Shown here: one piece after another, positions 46,432-55,351 of the stretch
Numbering within the stretch: the first letter of the stretch is position 1
Layout: the number at the start of each line of letters is the position of its first letter
From: a virus
Reading direction: 5' to 3' (one strand)
Virus record (IMG/VR): IMGVR_UViG_3300048997_000225
Coordinates: 62,001-126,000 of that record
Length of the DNA stretch: 64,000 bases
The notes under the pieces: model-generated
Told to the model about the DNA's origin: nothing
The model's database searches: none
The model's input: the letters and a program-made list of their open reading frames with translations, nothing else
Made by a program: the position numbers and the translations under genes

Positions 46432-48384
46432 ATGATCCAATTGGCCCCAAATCAAAATATTCCAGAACATCTTCATACTAAGAAAAAATTCCAATTCATA
46501 TGTGATTGTGGGAATATATTTTGGACGTTATGGGCAAGTTTTAAAACTGGTCAAGCAAAAACTTGTGGAAAATGCAAAATATTTAAATGGAAACAATCCG
46601 GACGAATCCGATTCGGAAAATTAGAATTAATTGATCCAATTAATGATATTAAACGATTGACCGACAAACATCATTGGAAATGTGATTGTGGAAATCAAAA
46701 ACTAATTCAAGTGATAAACGTCTTAAATGGAGATACGAATAGTTGTGGCTGTATATGTAAACAATCAATACGTGGTTTACAACCATATCATCCAGTCAAA
46801 TCAAAAATCATATGGCTACAAGAATTATCAGAATTAATAGATAGAGGATTACCAGATAACTGGAGTACTGGTGCTAATCTAAAAGCCAGTTTTCGATGTG
46901 CTTGTGGTAACGAATATATCAGAAAATTTTCAAAATATGATTCAGTCAAATCAACATGCGGAAGATGCAATGAAATATCAATAATACGAGGACATCAAAT
47001 CAATCAATTCACATATGATGATGAATCTGGAATAATAAACACTAAATCAACAGTTCAAAAATATTTCATATGTAAATGCGGTAAACGCACATTATTGAAC
47101 ATCCGAGATATATTTTCCGGAAATAAAAAAATATGTAGTAAATGCAATGAAATAACAGCACAAGAAATAGCCAACAAGAGATTCGGAAAACTTATTATCA
47201 AATATCCGGAAAATATTAAACGTTATTCCGGAAAAAAGATATGGTGGAATTGTGAATGTGGAGGAGAAATATATACGGGCATATATAGTGTGTTATCTGG
47301 AAAAACTAAAACTTGTGGGAAATGCCGACAACCAATCCAAAATTGGTATATTCAAAATCGTGAAGAAATACGAGCATTAAAATGCCCTATCCCAGCTGGA
47401 ATCATTTTAAATGGAATACAAGCATTAGAAATTATCAATACAGTATCTGATCCATTTAAAGCTTTATGTCCGGTATGTGATAATATTTACTTTCCACGAT
47501 TACATGGTATTAAAGATGGTGAGTCAATTACCTGTGGATGCACATCTAATTTATTAATTTCAACCGCTCAGAAAGAAATTGCGGAATTCATACAGAATTT
47601 AGGAATAAATGTAATACTGGAATATCCAATCAATGGACTACGATATGATATCTGGGTAGCAGCTTCAAAATTGGTTATTGAATATAATGGACTATTATGG
47701 CATAGTAATATTGACGCGCGTAGAAGAGAATTAATTAAATGGCAGAATGCGATAAATGAAGGTATGCACTGTTTAACAGTATATGAAGATGAATGGAAAT
47801 ATAAAAGGAAATGCATTGAAAATATTATCAAAAATAAATTACAGATTGTCAGTCCAAAACGAACGATTTTAAGACCGAAGTCATGTGAAATACAACAATT
47901 AGAATCAAAAATCGTCAATAAATTATATGAAACATATCATTATATTGGAGGAACTGCATCGAAGGTAAATTATGGTATATTCTATCAAGAACAATTGATT
48001 GCTTGTATTTCTTTCAAAAGGCCGACCAGACAATCAAAATATGATTGGGAACTTGCCAGAATGGTCGCCCATCCAGATTTCCGTGTTCATGGTATTTGGA
48101 GCAAACTCCTCCGGAAATTCATAAAAGAATATTCTCCAAAATCGATTGTTTCGTTTTCAGATAATCGATTATTCTTTGGTGGAGTTTATGAAAAACTCGG
48201 CTTCCAATATGACGGTGATGTAAATTCTGATTATTATTGGACAAAAGGTAAACGAAGATATCACAAATCGTCTCTGCGCAAAAAACCTGGAGAAATCGGA
48301 ACAGAATTTGAGCTCCGGACAGCTCAAGGTTATAGACAAATTTGGGATCTGGGCAAAAAACGTTGGGTGCTCCATGTCAAGTGA
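46432..48384 (+). CDS. Homing-endonuclease-like protein with six zinc ribbons, Vsr-like nuclease and GNAT-like C-terminus, 650 aa
   Basis: Six C.CG...C-x2-C-type ribbons occur at about residues 24, 84, 156, 213, 273 and 345, each with intervening RFGKL/KYPENI-type linkers. The nuclease part (about 380-455) has LEYPINGLRYDIWV, VIEYNGLLWHS and YEDEW. The C-terminal module (from about residue 495, HYIGGTASKVNYG, GIWSKLLRKF, SFSDNRLFFGGVYEKLGF) is nearly the same as in the minus-strand 424-residue protein. The ribbons probably read DNA and the Vsr-like fold cuts it. It is transcribed opposite to the tail operon, directly next to the tube gene, and is much more AT-rich than the two genes that follow. 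Confidence 0.78.
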   Translation: MIQLAPNQNIPEHLHTKKKFQFICDCGNIFWTLWASFKTGQAKTCGKCKIFKWKQSGRIRFGKLELIDPINDIKRLTDKHHWKCDCGNQKLIQVINVLNGDTNSCGCICKQSIRGLQPYHPVKSKIIWLQELSELIDRGLPDNWSTGANLKASFRCACGNEYIRKFSKYDSVKSTCGRCNEISIIRGHQINQFTYDDESGIINTKSTVQKYFICKCGKRTLLNIRDIFSGNKKICSKCNEITAQEIANKRFGKLIIKYPENIKRYSGKKIWWNCECGGEIYTGIYSVLSGKTKTCGKCRQPIQNWYIQNREEIRALKCPIPAGIILNGIQALEIINTVSDPFKALCPVCDNIYFPRLHGIKDGESITCGCTSNLLISTAQKEIAEFIQNLGINVILEYPINGLRYDIWVAASKLVIEYNGLLWHSNIDARRRELIKWQNAINEGMHCLTVYEDEWKYKRKCIENIIKNKLQIVSPKRTILRPKSCEIQQLESKIVNKLYETYHYIGGTASKVNYGIFYQEQLIACISFKRPTRQSKYDWELARMVAHPDFRVHGIWSKLLRKFIKEYSPKSIVSFSDNRLFFGGVYEKLGFQYDGDVNSDYYWTKGKRRYHKSSLRKKPGEIGTEFELRTAQGYRQIWDLGKKRWVLHVK

Positions 48385-48682
48385 TTATATTGCTAAGCGC
48401 CAACAATCACGACGCATGAACGTTGTCCGACGCCGGTTTTTTGCTCGGGAACTCATCATTCAGCTCAAATCGCAACCTTGTGCGGATTGTAAGCTCCCTT
48501 ACCATCATTGCCAAATGGACTTCTGGCATAAGCAACAAAACGGCGTCCCATTGGCCAGGTTGCTTCTGAAATCCAAAGACCGGATCATTTTAGAAGTCCA
48601 AAAATGCGATTTGCTATGTGCCAACTGCAGTCGGCTGCGCACTTGGAAATTCGAACGCCAGCAACGCTCGAGCGACACTTAA
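48374..48682 (+). CDS. HNH-endonuclease-like protein with altered metal motif, 102 aa
   Basis: The pattern CADCKLPYHHCQMDFWHKQQNG ... EVQKCDLLCANCSRLRTW is that of the small phage HNH family (C..C, DF.H, then C.NCHR.RT). The last His of NCHR is Ser here, so catalytic or zinc-site function may be changed. ATG at 48374 overlaps the end of the endonuclease gene. The codons are GC-richer than those of the preceding gene, suggesting separate origin. Confidence 0.65.
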   Translation: MSSDYIAKRQQSRRMNVVRRRFFARELIIQLKSQPCADCKLPYHHCQMDFWHKQQNGVPLARLLLKSKDRIILEVQKCDLLCANCSRLRTWKFERQQRSSDT

Positions 48683-48683
48683 C

Positions 48684-48944
48684 ATGTTCGTTTTGCTATT
48701 GTTAGCAGAAAATATCAAATTCGCAATGCATGAATCCGAAATGCAAAATTCAAGGCGCGTTCAAAAATGTCCAACTTGCGAAACCACTTTAAATCAATTT
48801 GAAGTTTTCTACAGAGAATGTAAAAATTGCAGATTGGACAAAATTCGAAGGAACAGTCTCACTATTCAATTTTGTAAACATAACAAAAATATTAAAATTT
48901 GCCAAGACAATGAATGCGTCGTAAGTCACATCATGAGCAGTTGA
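48684..48944 (+). CDS. Small Cys-rich protein, 86 aa
   Basis: Begins MFVLLLLAENIKFAMHESEM two bases after the HNH-like gene stop (TAACATG). It carries CPTCETTL and CKNCRLDK, a plausible zinc ribbon, and later FCKHNKNIKICQDNEC. It may continue the same insert-like block. An internal ATG (MHESEM) is an alternative start. Its end overlaps the stop of the minus-strand gene at 48926 by 19 bases. Confidence 0.5.
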   Translation: MFVLLLLAENIKFAMHESEMQNSRRVQKCPTCETTLNQFEVFYRECKNCRLDKIRRNSLTIQFCKHNKNIKICQDNECVVSHIMSS

Positions 48945-49162
48945 GGCTTGCCTGTAAGTTCGGTTGCACAAAACGGACAGAATTTAATATTCACCAGCCA
49001 ATACAAGCCGCGTTCACTTATCGCAACGTCGCTAATCATCACCCATCCGGGAACGTTCCCATTTTGGACTTGCGATTCCCACCAAATGGATTTTGCTGCC
49101 GCAGCGCAACATTTAGGGTGGAATTTATCACAATGCAAATCGGAATTCAGAAACGAATCCAC
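48926..49162 (-). CDS. Small zinc-ribbon-like protein, 78 aa
   Basis: Ends with the segment GLYWLVNIKFCPFCATELTG, a typical small phage zinc-ribbon ending, paired with the Cys residues of DLHCDKFHPKCC in the N-terminal half. The best start is GTG at 49162. It lies 23 bases downstream of the 49185 gene in the same orientation and probably belongs with it. No specific function is known. Confidence 0.55.
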   Translation of the reverse strand: MDSFLNSDLHCDKFHPKCCAAAAKSIWWESQVQNGNVPGWVMISDVAISERGLYWLVNIKFCPFCATELTGKPQLLMM

Positions 49163-49184
49163 AAATCAATGAAGCTTAATAATT

Positions 49185-49787
49185 TTATTGATCCATAACG
49201 ATTTGCAATTGATCAAGCAGTTTATTCCAATTCCCAGTGACGTCTCGTTGCAATTGAATAAGTCCTTGACTGTTGTGTCGCTTATAATAGTCAGTGGTTT
49301 GGAACAATTCAAGAATTTTAGGAAAGTTTTTATCAACTTGGAAAGTCAGATATGGATCCATCCATTCGTCCACGTCTTCATATTTAGTTCCAGGTGGATG
49401 TCCGGCGCAAGAGCTATGCGTTTTGAATCCATTCCCATTCAAGAAATGCAATACTTCTAGAAAATCCGCATCATCATCCATGTCTTCTTCAGGACCAAAG
49501 ATATTGAGCTTGCCATGAGAAGCCACGATTAAACGCGCAGCAATTTGTTCCAAAATTTCATGAGCCGCGTCATCTCCTTTTGGGCTTGGAGTCCCAGGAG
49601 CTTTTTGAGCCCAAGTGTCACCAGACTTAGTAATAAACACCACTGCTGGATATCCGCGGATCTTAATTGATCCTGAATATTCAGCTTCTTTCAACACCAT
49701 GTCTGGAAGCTTCTGAACGTCCCATTTTCCATCCCCCTCGAGATGGAAAGCAGGACCCGGAACTAATTTTGGAAGATCATTACTCAT
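49185..49787 (-). CDS. Hypothetical protein with SCxGH motif, about 200 aa
   Basis: The second half contains FLEVLHFLNGNGFKTHSSCAGHP and then a Trp/Asp/Tyr-rich strand (DEWMDPYLTFQV), a pattern seen in phage proteins of unknown function with a GF.T..SC.GH core. The Cys/His pair could bind metal or be catalytic. ATG at 49787 is chosen; a TTG twelve bases upstream is possible. The gene is in the accessory region downstream of the 170-residue protein. Confidence 0.55.
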   Translation of the reverse strand: MSNDLPKLVPGPAFHLEGDGKWDVQKLPDMVLKEAEYSGSIKIRGYPAVVFITKSGDTWAQKAPGTPSPKGDDAAHEILEQIAARLIVASHGKLNIFGPEEDMDDDADFLEVLHFLNGNGFKTHSSCAGHPPGTKYEDVDEWMDPYLTFQVDKNFPKILELFQTTDYYKRHNSQGLIQLQRDVTGNWNKLLDQLQIVMDQ

Positions 49788-49811
49788 TAAAGCGGTCAAA
49801 AATAAGGGAAA

Positions 49812-50324
49812 TTATTCCTTAGTGTGATGACCTTTACCACGAGCATCAATCATATATGTATGATTATCGCTCTGATCTCCATAGAGCGAATGGACAGCTT
49901 TCTCAATTTGCTCGAGTGGCTTATCTAAATCTTGGACCGTATCCACTTCCGCAAAAATCCCGGCAATAGTTTTAATAGCGGAAGCCACTTTGGGCCGCAT
50001 CGCAACATTTTGTGGACGAGACGCCACAGCCCAAGCCTTCTCGAGGCTCGACAAAATCGTATAAATTCTCCGGTAATTGGCCGCTGGAATAGCTGAAGCC
50101 GCTTTAAGCTTCTTGATTTGATCGCCAATGAAAGCCGCGTCATCTTTCATTGACTGCGCACCCCAAGGACTATTTTTATCTTCCCTCGCCTGCTCGTTGA
50201 GCAAAGACACCTGAGATTGTAACTCAGCTACCGTCCTATCAATAGCTTCGCCTTGCGGATCCGTTTCGGCAAGTCGGCGAGAAGTTGCAAGAACATGATT
50301 GACTGCGGTTTCTGTGCTGCTCAT
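49812..50324 (-). CDS. Hypothetical helical protein, 170 aa
   Basis: An Ala/Gln/Lys-rich, mostly helical protein (SAIKTIAGIFAEVDTVQDLDKPLEQIEKAV), starting MSSTETAVNH. It lies between the AAA+ ATPase and the SCxGH gene in the same orientation and has GC-richer codons than the tail genes. No family is recognised. Confidence 0.55.
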   Translation of the reverse strand: MSSTETAVNHVLATSRRLAETDPQGEAIDRTVAELQSQVSLLNEQAREDKNSPWGAQSMKDDAAFIGDQIKKLKAASAIPAANYRRIYTILSSLEKAWAVASRPQNVAMRPKVASAIKTIAGIFAEVDTVQDLDKPLEQIEKAVHSLYGDQSDNHTYMIDARGKGHHTKE

Positions 50325-50362
50325 TCTAATAGTCCTCTTAAATGCGTGTGGGCATCAATAGT

Positions 50363-51862
50363 CTATGAATTCGGTTGTTCCAAATCTGATGTATATTTGG
50401 AATGATGTTGCCGGGCCCGTTTGCCGATTTTATAATTACGAATTTCTTGTTCGGCAGCGGTCGTTAAATCGTCAGCAGTAACCACTGCTTGGCCGTTTTG
50501 GACTCTGCCTGCAGCCGCCGATTTTATGACCGCGGACTCGGCCAGTTTCTTGATATAATCACCAGTGAATCCGGCGCACAAATCAATAACGGTCTTGACG
50601 GATTCGCGAGTCATTGAAGCATCACACTTTACATTCAATGCTGTGAGAAAAGCTTGCAGCATCAAACTGCGATCGTCCGCATCAGGATATGGAATTTCAA
50701 CTTTAACACTAAATCTGCCAGGCCGAGCGACCAAGGCTTCGTCCATCGATTCCAAGTCATTGGTTGAAGCCATCACAACAATTCCGGAATTGGACTGCGC
50801 ACCATCCAGTTGCGCCAAAAATTCGTTCAACACCGAACTGTCGCGCCCGGCGGTCGTTCGTTCGCCACCAAATAAATCCATGTCTTCAATGAAGATGAGA
50901 CATGGAGCCAGACCACGAGCCGCTTCGAACAAAGCTGTCACATGGTCTGGATATACAATAGATTTACCAGTACACCAAATCCGAGTAGCTTGCCCATTGA
51001 CCTCATTGGAGGTTGCCCGAAAAATAGTAGTTTTAGCCATTCCAGGTGGCGAAATCAACATAACATTCCGATTAGGACACATTCCAACCGATGCTAAGGA
51101 TTCCATATTCTGAAGGATTCCAACAGAATTGTTCCTGATTTGAAGTTTGATATCATCTTTTAAGATGATATCATTCCAAGACGTTGGAATGATACCGAAA
51201 AATCCTAAATTCCCCTTATTGAACATCAAACATTTTTGAAAATAAATATCATTCTCTCGCAATGAAGTCTGATAATCTTGGAAGAATCGTTCGGCCTCCA
51301 CTAAATCTTCCGGCCGTGACATAATTTGAATGCTGCAGTTACTATCATAATAACAAAAATCAAAGCGCATTATGAAACGGCAGCCAGTAACTCGATGCTG
51401 AACGAAAAACGTACCTGAAACAGGCAAAGAAACTGATTGATTTAGACTTATCTCAATAGATTCAGATTGAATACGAAATTGTTGTCCACTTTTTACATAT
51501 TCTTTATATTCATAGGTATCGATGAATGGAATAATATCATATGGAGATTCAGGAACGTAATGACTAAATAACCGAGAAAATGCCCAGGCATTTAAACTCT
51601 TAGCATAAGCCGGGTATGATCGGGACAGATTTGAACATAGATGAATTTCACAACCTAGCCATAGTTCTTTGATATGGGTATCAAAGTCCCCAGGCATAGG
51701 TTTGCTCTTAAGCCGGCTACTCTCTATTCGTTCATCGATCTTTGCGAAATAAGAATCAATGAGATAATTAAACGCCGAAGCTAATGGCCTGGATATTCCA
51801 TATCCAGTTTCAGGAAGAGAATTAAGATAAGATGAGATTTTGGTGGTTAGGCCGGTGCCCAT
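50363..51862 (-). CDS. AAA+ ATPase, 499 aa
   Basis: The C-terminal half is a classical AAA+ module: Walker A PPGMAKTT (about residue 272, with Ala in place of the usual Gly), Walker B CLIFIEDMD (about 319), sensor-1 MASTNDLE, arginine finger ARPGRF (about 375) and a helical lid (SVKTVIDLCAGFTGDYIKKLAE). It is closest in style to CDC48/proteasome-type AAA proteins. The 250-residue N-terminal region has no recognised domain and may select substrate. Two hairpins lie within the coding sequence upstream of the Walker A part. Confidence 0.85.
   Translation of the reverse strand: MGTGLTTKISSYLNSLPETGYGISRPLASAFNYLIDSYFAKIDERIESSRLKSKPMPGDFDTHIKELWLGCEIHLCSNLSRSYPAYAKSLNAWAFSRLFSHYVPESPYDIIPFIDTYEYKEYVKSGQQFRIQSESIEISLNQSVSLPVSGTFFVQHRVTGCRFIMRFDFCYYDSNCSIQIMSRPEDLVEAERFFQDYQTSLRENDIYFQKCLMFNKGNLGFFGIIPTSWNDIILKDDIKLQIRNNSVGILQNMESLASVGMCPNRNVMLISPPGMAKTTIFRATSNEVNGQATRIWCTGKSIVYPDHVTALFEAARGLAPCLIFIEDMDLFGGERTTAGRDSSVLNEFLAQLDGAQSNSGIVVMASTNDLESMDEALVARPGRFSVKVEIPYPDADDRSLMLQAFLTALNVKCDASMTRESVKTVIDLCAGFTGDYIKKLAESAVIKSAAAGRVQNGQAVVTADDLTTAAEQEIRNYKIGKRARQHHSKYTSDLEQPNS
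51148..51194. repeat. Two overlapping hairpins inside coding sequence
   Basis: The first has 12-base arms (51148-51159, 51162-51173) with a 2-base loop; the second has 11-base arms (51169-51179, 51184-51194) with loop GACG. They share five bases and lie within the AAA+ gene, encoding IILKDDIKL and neighbouring residues. Confidence 0.9.
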
Positions 51863-51934
51863 GTTAACCCTTCATCAAAGGAAGTTTAAAAATCCGAACG
51901 AAAATCCAATAGGGACGTACGTAGGGGATAATTA

Positions 51935-52258
51935 ATGGATCATCGACATAAACTCAAATGTAAATTTCTGCGTCTAAAAATATCCAATACGTTACGAGAA
52001 ATCATAACAATCATACCGATTCATAATTTGGTTGAATATCAGAATGTTGGATATGTATATTCAGGGACAGGCACATATAGAGACGGATGTGGTAAGTTCC
52101 CAGCTTCAGTCAAAGTTTTGATAAAAGAAAATGATATTATGTTCCAAATGATATCTGAATCCGGCAGATTATCATTCTCGCATCGGCTCAATACTGATGA
52201 AGACAAACAAGCTCTCTTGGAGTCTATTCATAGAATAAATTCCCGATTATTGAACTAA
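51935..52258 (+). CDS. Hypothetical protein, 107 aa
   Basis: Starts [16 protein letters not shown] with AGGGG nine bases upstream of the ATG, divergent from the AAA+ gene, and ends four bases past the stop of the fibre gene coming from the other side. It has a beta-rich middle ([24 protein letters not shown]) and a helical end. No family is recognised. Confidence 0.6.
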   Translation: MDHRHKLKCKFLRLKISNTLREIITIIPIHNLVEYQNVGYVYSGTGTYRDGCGKFPASVKVLIKENDIMFQMISESGRLSFSHRLNTDEDKQALLESIHRINSRLLN

Positions 52259-53358
52259 AATTGTCTATCGATTTGAATCCCAATATAAGCTATGGCAACA
52301 CCGTTGGATGTTCCAGCGCTCAACAAAACTTCATAGACTTTGGAAGCAGTAGGTAATATTACCGGGCCAGATGATATTTTGGCAATAGTATTACCACCGA
52401 TTCCGATGGAAGCTACTATGACTCCGCCGTCGGATACGTTCCGGATGACAGCTAAACCAGTTCCAGCGCTTTCACGCCTACCAATAACAACGAATGATGT
52501 GTTTAAAACTGCGCCGGAAAATTGATAATCAAGCGGATTATATGCTTGCGCGCCAATGATATATGGTCCGGTTCCAGCAGGAATCGTGACTCCAGCAGCG
52601 CGCAATGGCAAATCAGATCGGAACAGTTGGCCCGATCTGAATCCAGGACCTGCTGGACCAATCGCTCCAATTGGTCCAGTATTTCCTTTAGGTCCTGTTG
52701 TACCGACGCCACCCGTAGGACCGGTCGGACCAGCAGGCCCGGTAGGTCCACCACCAAGAGGCCCGGTAGGTCCAAGAGGCCCTGGAAGACCCGTCGAACC
52801 TCTAGGACCGGTTGGACCGGCTGGTCCGGTTAGACCAATTGGGCCTATAGGACCAGTAAATCCTGGAGATCCTTGAGGCCCTTGCGTACCCGTAGGACCC
52901 AAAGGACCGGTTAATCCCCGTGGACCAGTGGGTCCTGTTGGCCCAACCGGTCCACCTGCAGGTCCAGTTGGTCCAGCAGGCCCTTGAGATCCTGGGACTC
53001 CAGGAGGTCCTTGGAAACCTCCCTGTCCATCTGGTCCTCGTACGCCTTGCGGACCAGCCGGACCAACAAATTGATTAACTTGCGGGTCCTTAGTTCCAGC
53101 TTTCAACAACCGAATATTGAAAGAATAAGCAAAAATATGAGTAAATGGTTGAGTAACAGCAGCCATAGTAATTTGGCTGATAACCCATTCGTCCGGATGC
53201 AGTTCTAATGTAGAAAATATCTGGGAAAATATCTCAGGTTGATTCAAATAGACAATCGGATTAGGAAGAATAATGTCAGTATTAACTAAAACATAAGCAT
53301 TGATAATATTACTGACGTTAGATGCCAGTTTTTCAACACCGACTGTCGTTGCAGGCAT
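52255..53358 (-). CDS. Collagen-like fibre protein, 367 aa
   Basis: An N-terminal non-collagenous domain (residues 1-90), a Gly-X-Y region of about 135 residues ([20 protein letters not shown] onward) and a C-terminal beta domain of about 140 residues ending [12 protein letters not shown]. It is a second, shorter collagen-like fibre outside the tail operon. A trimer with a receptor-binding tip is the usual role of such proteins in tailed phages. Confidence 0.82.
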   Translation of the reverse strand: MPATTVGVEKLASNVSNIINAYVLVNTDIILPNPIVYLNQPEIFSQIFSTLELHPDEWVISQITMAAVTQPFTHIFAYSFNIRLLKAGTKDPQVNQFVGPAGPQGVRGPDGQGGFQGPPGVPGSQGPAGPTGPAGGPVGPTGPTGPRGLTGPLGPTGTQGPQGSPGFTGPIGPIGLTGPAGPTGPRGSTGLPGPLGPTGPLGGGPTGPAGPTGPTGGVGTTGPKGNTGPIGAIGPAGPGFRSGQLFRSDLPLRAAGVTIPAGTGPYIIGAQAYNPLDYQFSGAVLNTSFVVIGRRESAGTGLAVIRNVSDGGVIVASIGIGGNTIAKISSGPVILPTASKVYEVLLSAGTSNGVAIAYIGIQIDRQF

Positions 53359-53376
53359 GACAGACCATACAGTTTA

Positions 53377-53754
53377 TTAAAGGCGCCGCGATACCATTAA
53401 ACATCCGTGAGACATTCCAAATTGAATGGAATTTATAGTCGCGGATATTTCTAGGAGTTCTTTCTCTAAATCGAGAATGTCTTGAGAATGATTAACAATA
53501 AGTGATCTCAATCCATTTCGAGCGGATTTATCAATTTCACGAACAAATTCCAATTCTTGCCTCCAACATATGTCTGCAAGAACAGCTAACTGCTCAATAA
53601 TATTATTACGTCTCGAGTCCCATTCATCAAGTCTTATATGTTCATCGCATTGTGGATAGTCACACACCCAAGCCACGTCGCCACAATAAGAACACCATTT
53701 CAGGCATCCATGACATTTGTGTTGTCCAGGACATTCTTCCGAGTCTGAAGTCAT
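53377..53754 (-). CDS. Cys-rich zinc-binding-like protein with coiled coil, 125 aa
   Basis: The first 45 residues hold eight Cys and two His in CPGQHKCHGCLKWCSYCG and VCDYPQCDEH, a double zinc-site pattern. The rest is helical (DILDLEKELLEISATIN). It overlaps the stop of the upstream 181-residue gene by four bases (ATGA). The function is unknown. Confidence 0.6.
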   Translation of the reverse strand: MTSDSEECPGQHKCHGCLKWCSYCGDVAWVCDYPQCDEHIRLDEWDSRRNNIIEQLAVLADICWRQELEFVREIDKSARNGLRSLIVNHSQDILDLEKELLEISATINSIQFGMSHGCLMVSRRL

Positions 53755-54296
53755 GATTCCATGACTTCGTTTATTACTTTTTTATTTATAACATCTTGCC
53801 AGACAGCAACTACGTCTTGCTTCCTCAAATATTTAGCCCATACCTGAATTATCCGACGAAGTTCCCCCTTGGCTCGATTCCGATTTTGTTGAATATTCTT
53901 AGATTTTAGTCGTTTAGCAATAGCCGGCTTATTTACATAACTACGTGCTGCTGCTGCAATTTGTTTTTGAATGAGAGCAGCAACTTCCCAATACAGGTGT
54001 TGGAATTTATCATTCTCAATAATTTTATTGGACTTGGTGCGATGCAGTCCGAGTTTCTTTTCACCACCGAGAAACTTAACGATTTCTCGGTGAATATCAG
54101 AAGTATATTGACGCTTAAAATCTTCCATATGATTGAAGTTAAGTGAATAAATTTGCCGAGTTCGAGTCCTCCCGTCAAGTTCAAATGTAATCTTTACAAT
54201 TAAACTATCTTGGGATCTAGATCGCATTCGGAATTCAATATTTGAAACTTGAAGTCGAGACGTAAGATATTTAAGTTCTGTGGTGCTCAGTGCCAT
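53751..54296 (-). CDS. Hypothetical basic protein, 181 aa
   Basis: A basic protein with an N-terminal mixed fold (MALSTTELKYLTSRLQVSNI, LIVKITFELDG) and a Lys/Arg/Gln-rich C-terminal helix set (RLKSKNIQQNRNRAKGEL). Translation is coupled to the Cys-rich gene downstream. A 10-base-arm hairpin lies at 54065-54092 in the coding region. No family is recognised; nucleic-acid binding is possible from charge alone. Confidence 0.55.
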   Translation of the reverse strand: MALSTTELKYLTSRLQVSNIEFRMRSRSQDSLIVKITFELDGRTRTRQIYSLNFNHMEDFKRQYTSDIHREIVKFLGGEKKLGLHRTKSNKIIENDKFQHLYWEVAALIQKQIAAAARSYVNKPAIAKRLKSKNIQQNRNRAKGELRRIIQVWAKYLRKQDVVAVWQDVINKKVINEVMES

Positions 54297-54335
54297 ATTT
54301 ATTTTAGATATACACTAAGAAGAATCAGATTTTCG

Positions 54336-54590
54336 TTATTCTTCCATAATATCTTGGATTTGTTTATAATCGCACGTAAATTTTGGTTCTTTGAAATTTA
54401 TGGATTCTTGACCACAGCGAACACATCTTCTAAGGTTTTCTATATCAACCCAGTCAGTAATAAATTGGATGTATATCGTGACTTGCGAGCCATCTTTATC
54501 AAGAAATGTTGAATTAGATTCGGAATCCTTAGATAATTCAACATTTTCCCATTGATGTTGGTTATCATTGACTGAATGGGATGCTTTCAT
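54336..54590 (-). CDS. Small CxxC protein, 84 aa
   Basis: An acidic N-terminus and a single CVRCG...TCDYK ribbon-like C-terminal segment. ATG at 54590 lies 26 bases inside the end of the preceding 115-residue gene, so the two probably form a coupled pair. No family is recognised. Confidence 0.5.
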   Translation of the reverse strand: MKASHSVNDNQHQWENVELSKDSESNSTFLDKDGSQVTIYIQFITDWVDIENLRRCVRCGQESINFKEPKFTCDYKQIQDIMEE

Positions 54591-54912
54591 ATTCTTGAAT
54601 TATTTTACCTGCTTCATATAAAACTTCCAAAGTGGCTTGCTTACCTTTAAACCAACAACCTACGCGGGCTGTCATAGCTACGTCTTCCAGTCCATTGCGA
54701 ATAACGACAAAATCTTTCAAACAGCCGTCATCAAACCAACCACTAATAGTTAAATCGGTATTAGGAATAATGTAGACTATATCTGGCCGTGGGAAATATT
54801 CTAAAGATTCGAATATAGATATAATTAAACATGCACGAGATTCGGCAGCTAATCTTTCATCAGATGAGATATTATATATTATTGGGAGTGATAGTCCAGA
54901 CATCATAAACAC
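54565..54912 (-). CDS. Hypothetical protein, 115 aa
   Basis: Starts MFMMSGLSLPIIYNIS; a beta-rich protein with PDIVYIIPNTDLTISGWF and a helical C-terminus (LEVLYEAGKIIQEY). One of the internal Met codons could be the true start. A strong palindrome lies directly upstream (54919-54956). No family is recognised. Confidence 0.55.
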   Translation of the reverse strand: MFMMSGLSLPIIYNISSDERLAAESRACLIISIFESLEYFPRPDIVYIIPNTDLTISGWFDDGCLKDFVVIRNGLEDVAMTARVGCWFKGKQATLEVLYEAGKIIQEYESIPFSQ

Positions 54913-54918
54913 TATACG

Positions 54919-54956
54919 GGGATTAGATATTATGGGATCCCATAATATCTAATCCC
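54919..54956. terminator. Perfect 38-base palindrome between genes, possible terminator
   Basis: Halves 54919-54937 and 54938-54956 are exact reverse complements (centre GGGATCCC). It lies just after the stop of the minus-strand 113-residue gene (54966) and just before the ATG of the next gene. It can fold as a hairpin without a T tract, so the terminator role is a guess. Confidence 0.5.
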
Positions 54957-54965
54957 ACGATAATT

Positions 54966-55307
54966 TCACTCGCCGACTGACTCGGCTATAATAGTAATAC
55001 GTGCAACTCGGCCATTAAAATCAGGGCGTTTACTAGCCACATGTTCAATAGCTTTAGAAACTGTCGCTATATCGAATTTCCCTTTGAAACTGATTTTTGC
55101 CGGAGCAACTGGATCAGCAGCCAATGTTGTATTGCCAACTACAGACATAATCCGCGATTGTGCTTGTTCGTTACCTTCAAGAGCATCCATAGCACATTTC
55201 AGATCTGCCGCAACCATCTTCCGAACAGGTTGCTTGGACTTATCAATCCCAGTAGCTATAGCTAACAGGAATGATGCGACATGACTAGGCGAAAATTTAT
55301 TATCCAT
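54966..55307 (-). CDS. Hypothetical protein, 113 aa
   Basis: Starts MDNKFSPSHVASFLLAIATG and ends with a beta segment (GRVARITIIAESVGE). The ATG is preceded by CGAGGT five bases upstream. It is divergent from the lipoprotein gene at 55352 with only 44 bases between. No family is recognised. Confidence 0.55.
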   Translation of the reverse strand: MDNKFSPSHVASFLLAIATGIDKSKQPVRKMVAADLKCAMDALEGNEQAQSRIMSVVGNTTLAADPVAPAKISFKGKFDIATVSKAIEHVASKRPDFNGRVARITIIAESVGE

Positions 55308-55351
55308 TGGGTACCTCGAAAATTTGGTATGTAGACTAATATTTATGTTAC

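Noticed and set aside
48914-49198. Plus-strand frames over the 78-residue zinc-ribbon-like gene
   Set aside because: Antisense to a minus-strand product that ends in a clear FCPFCATEL ribbon; the plus frames lack any motif.
50565-51113. Plus-strand frame of 182 codons
   Set aside because: Exactly antisense to the AAA+ core, whose Walker A, Walker B and Arg finger are unmistakable.
52503-52876. Open frames on both strands over the 367-residue collagen-like gene
   Set aside because: Same cause as above: repeat-driven shadow frames.
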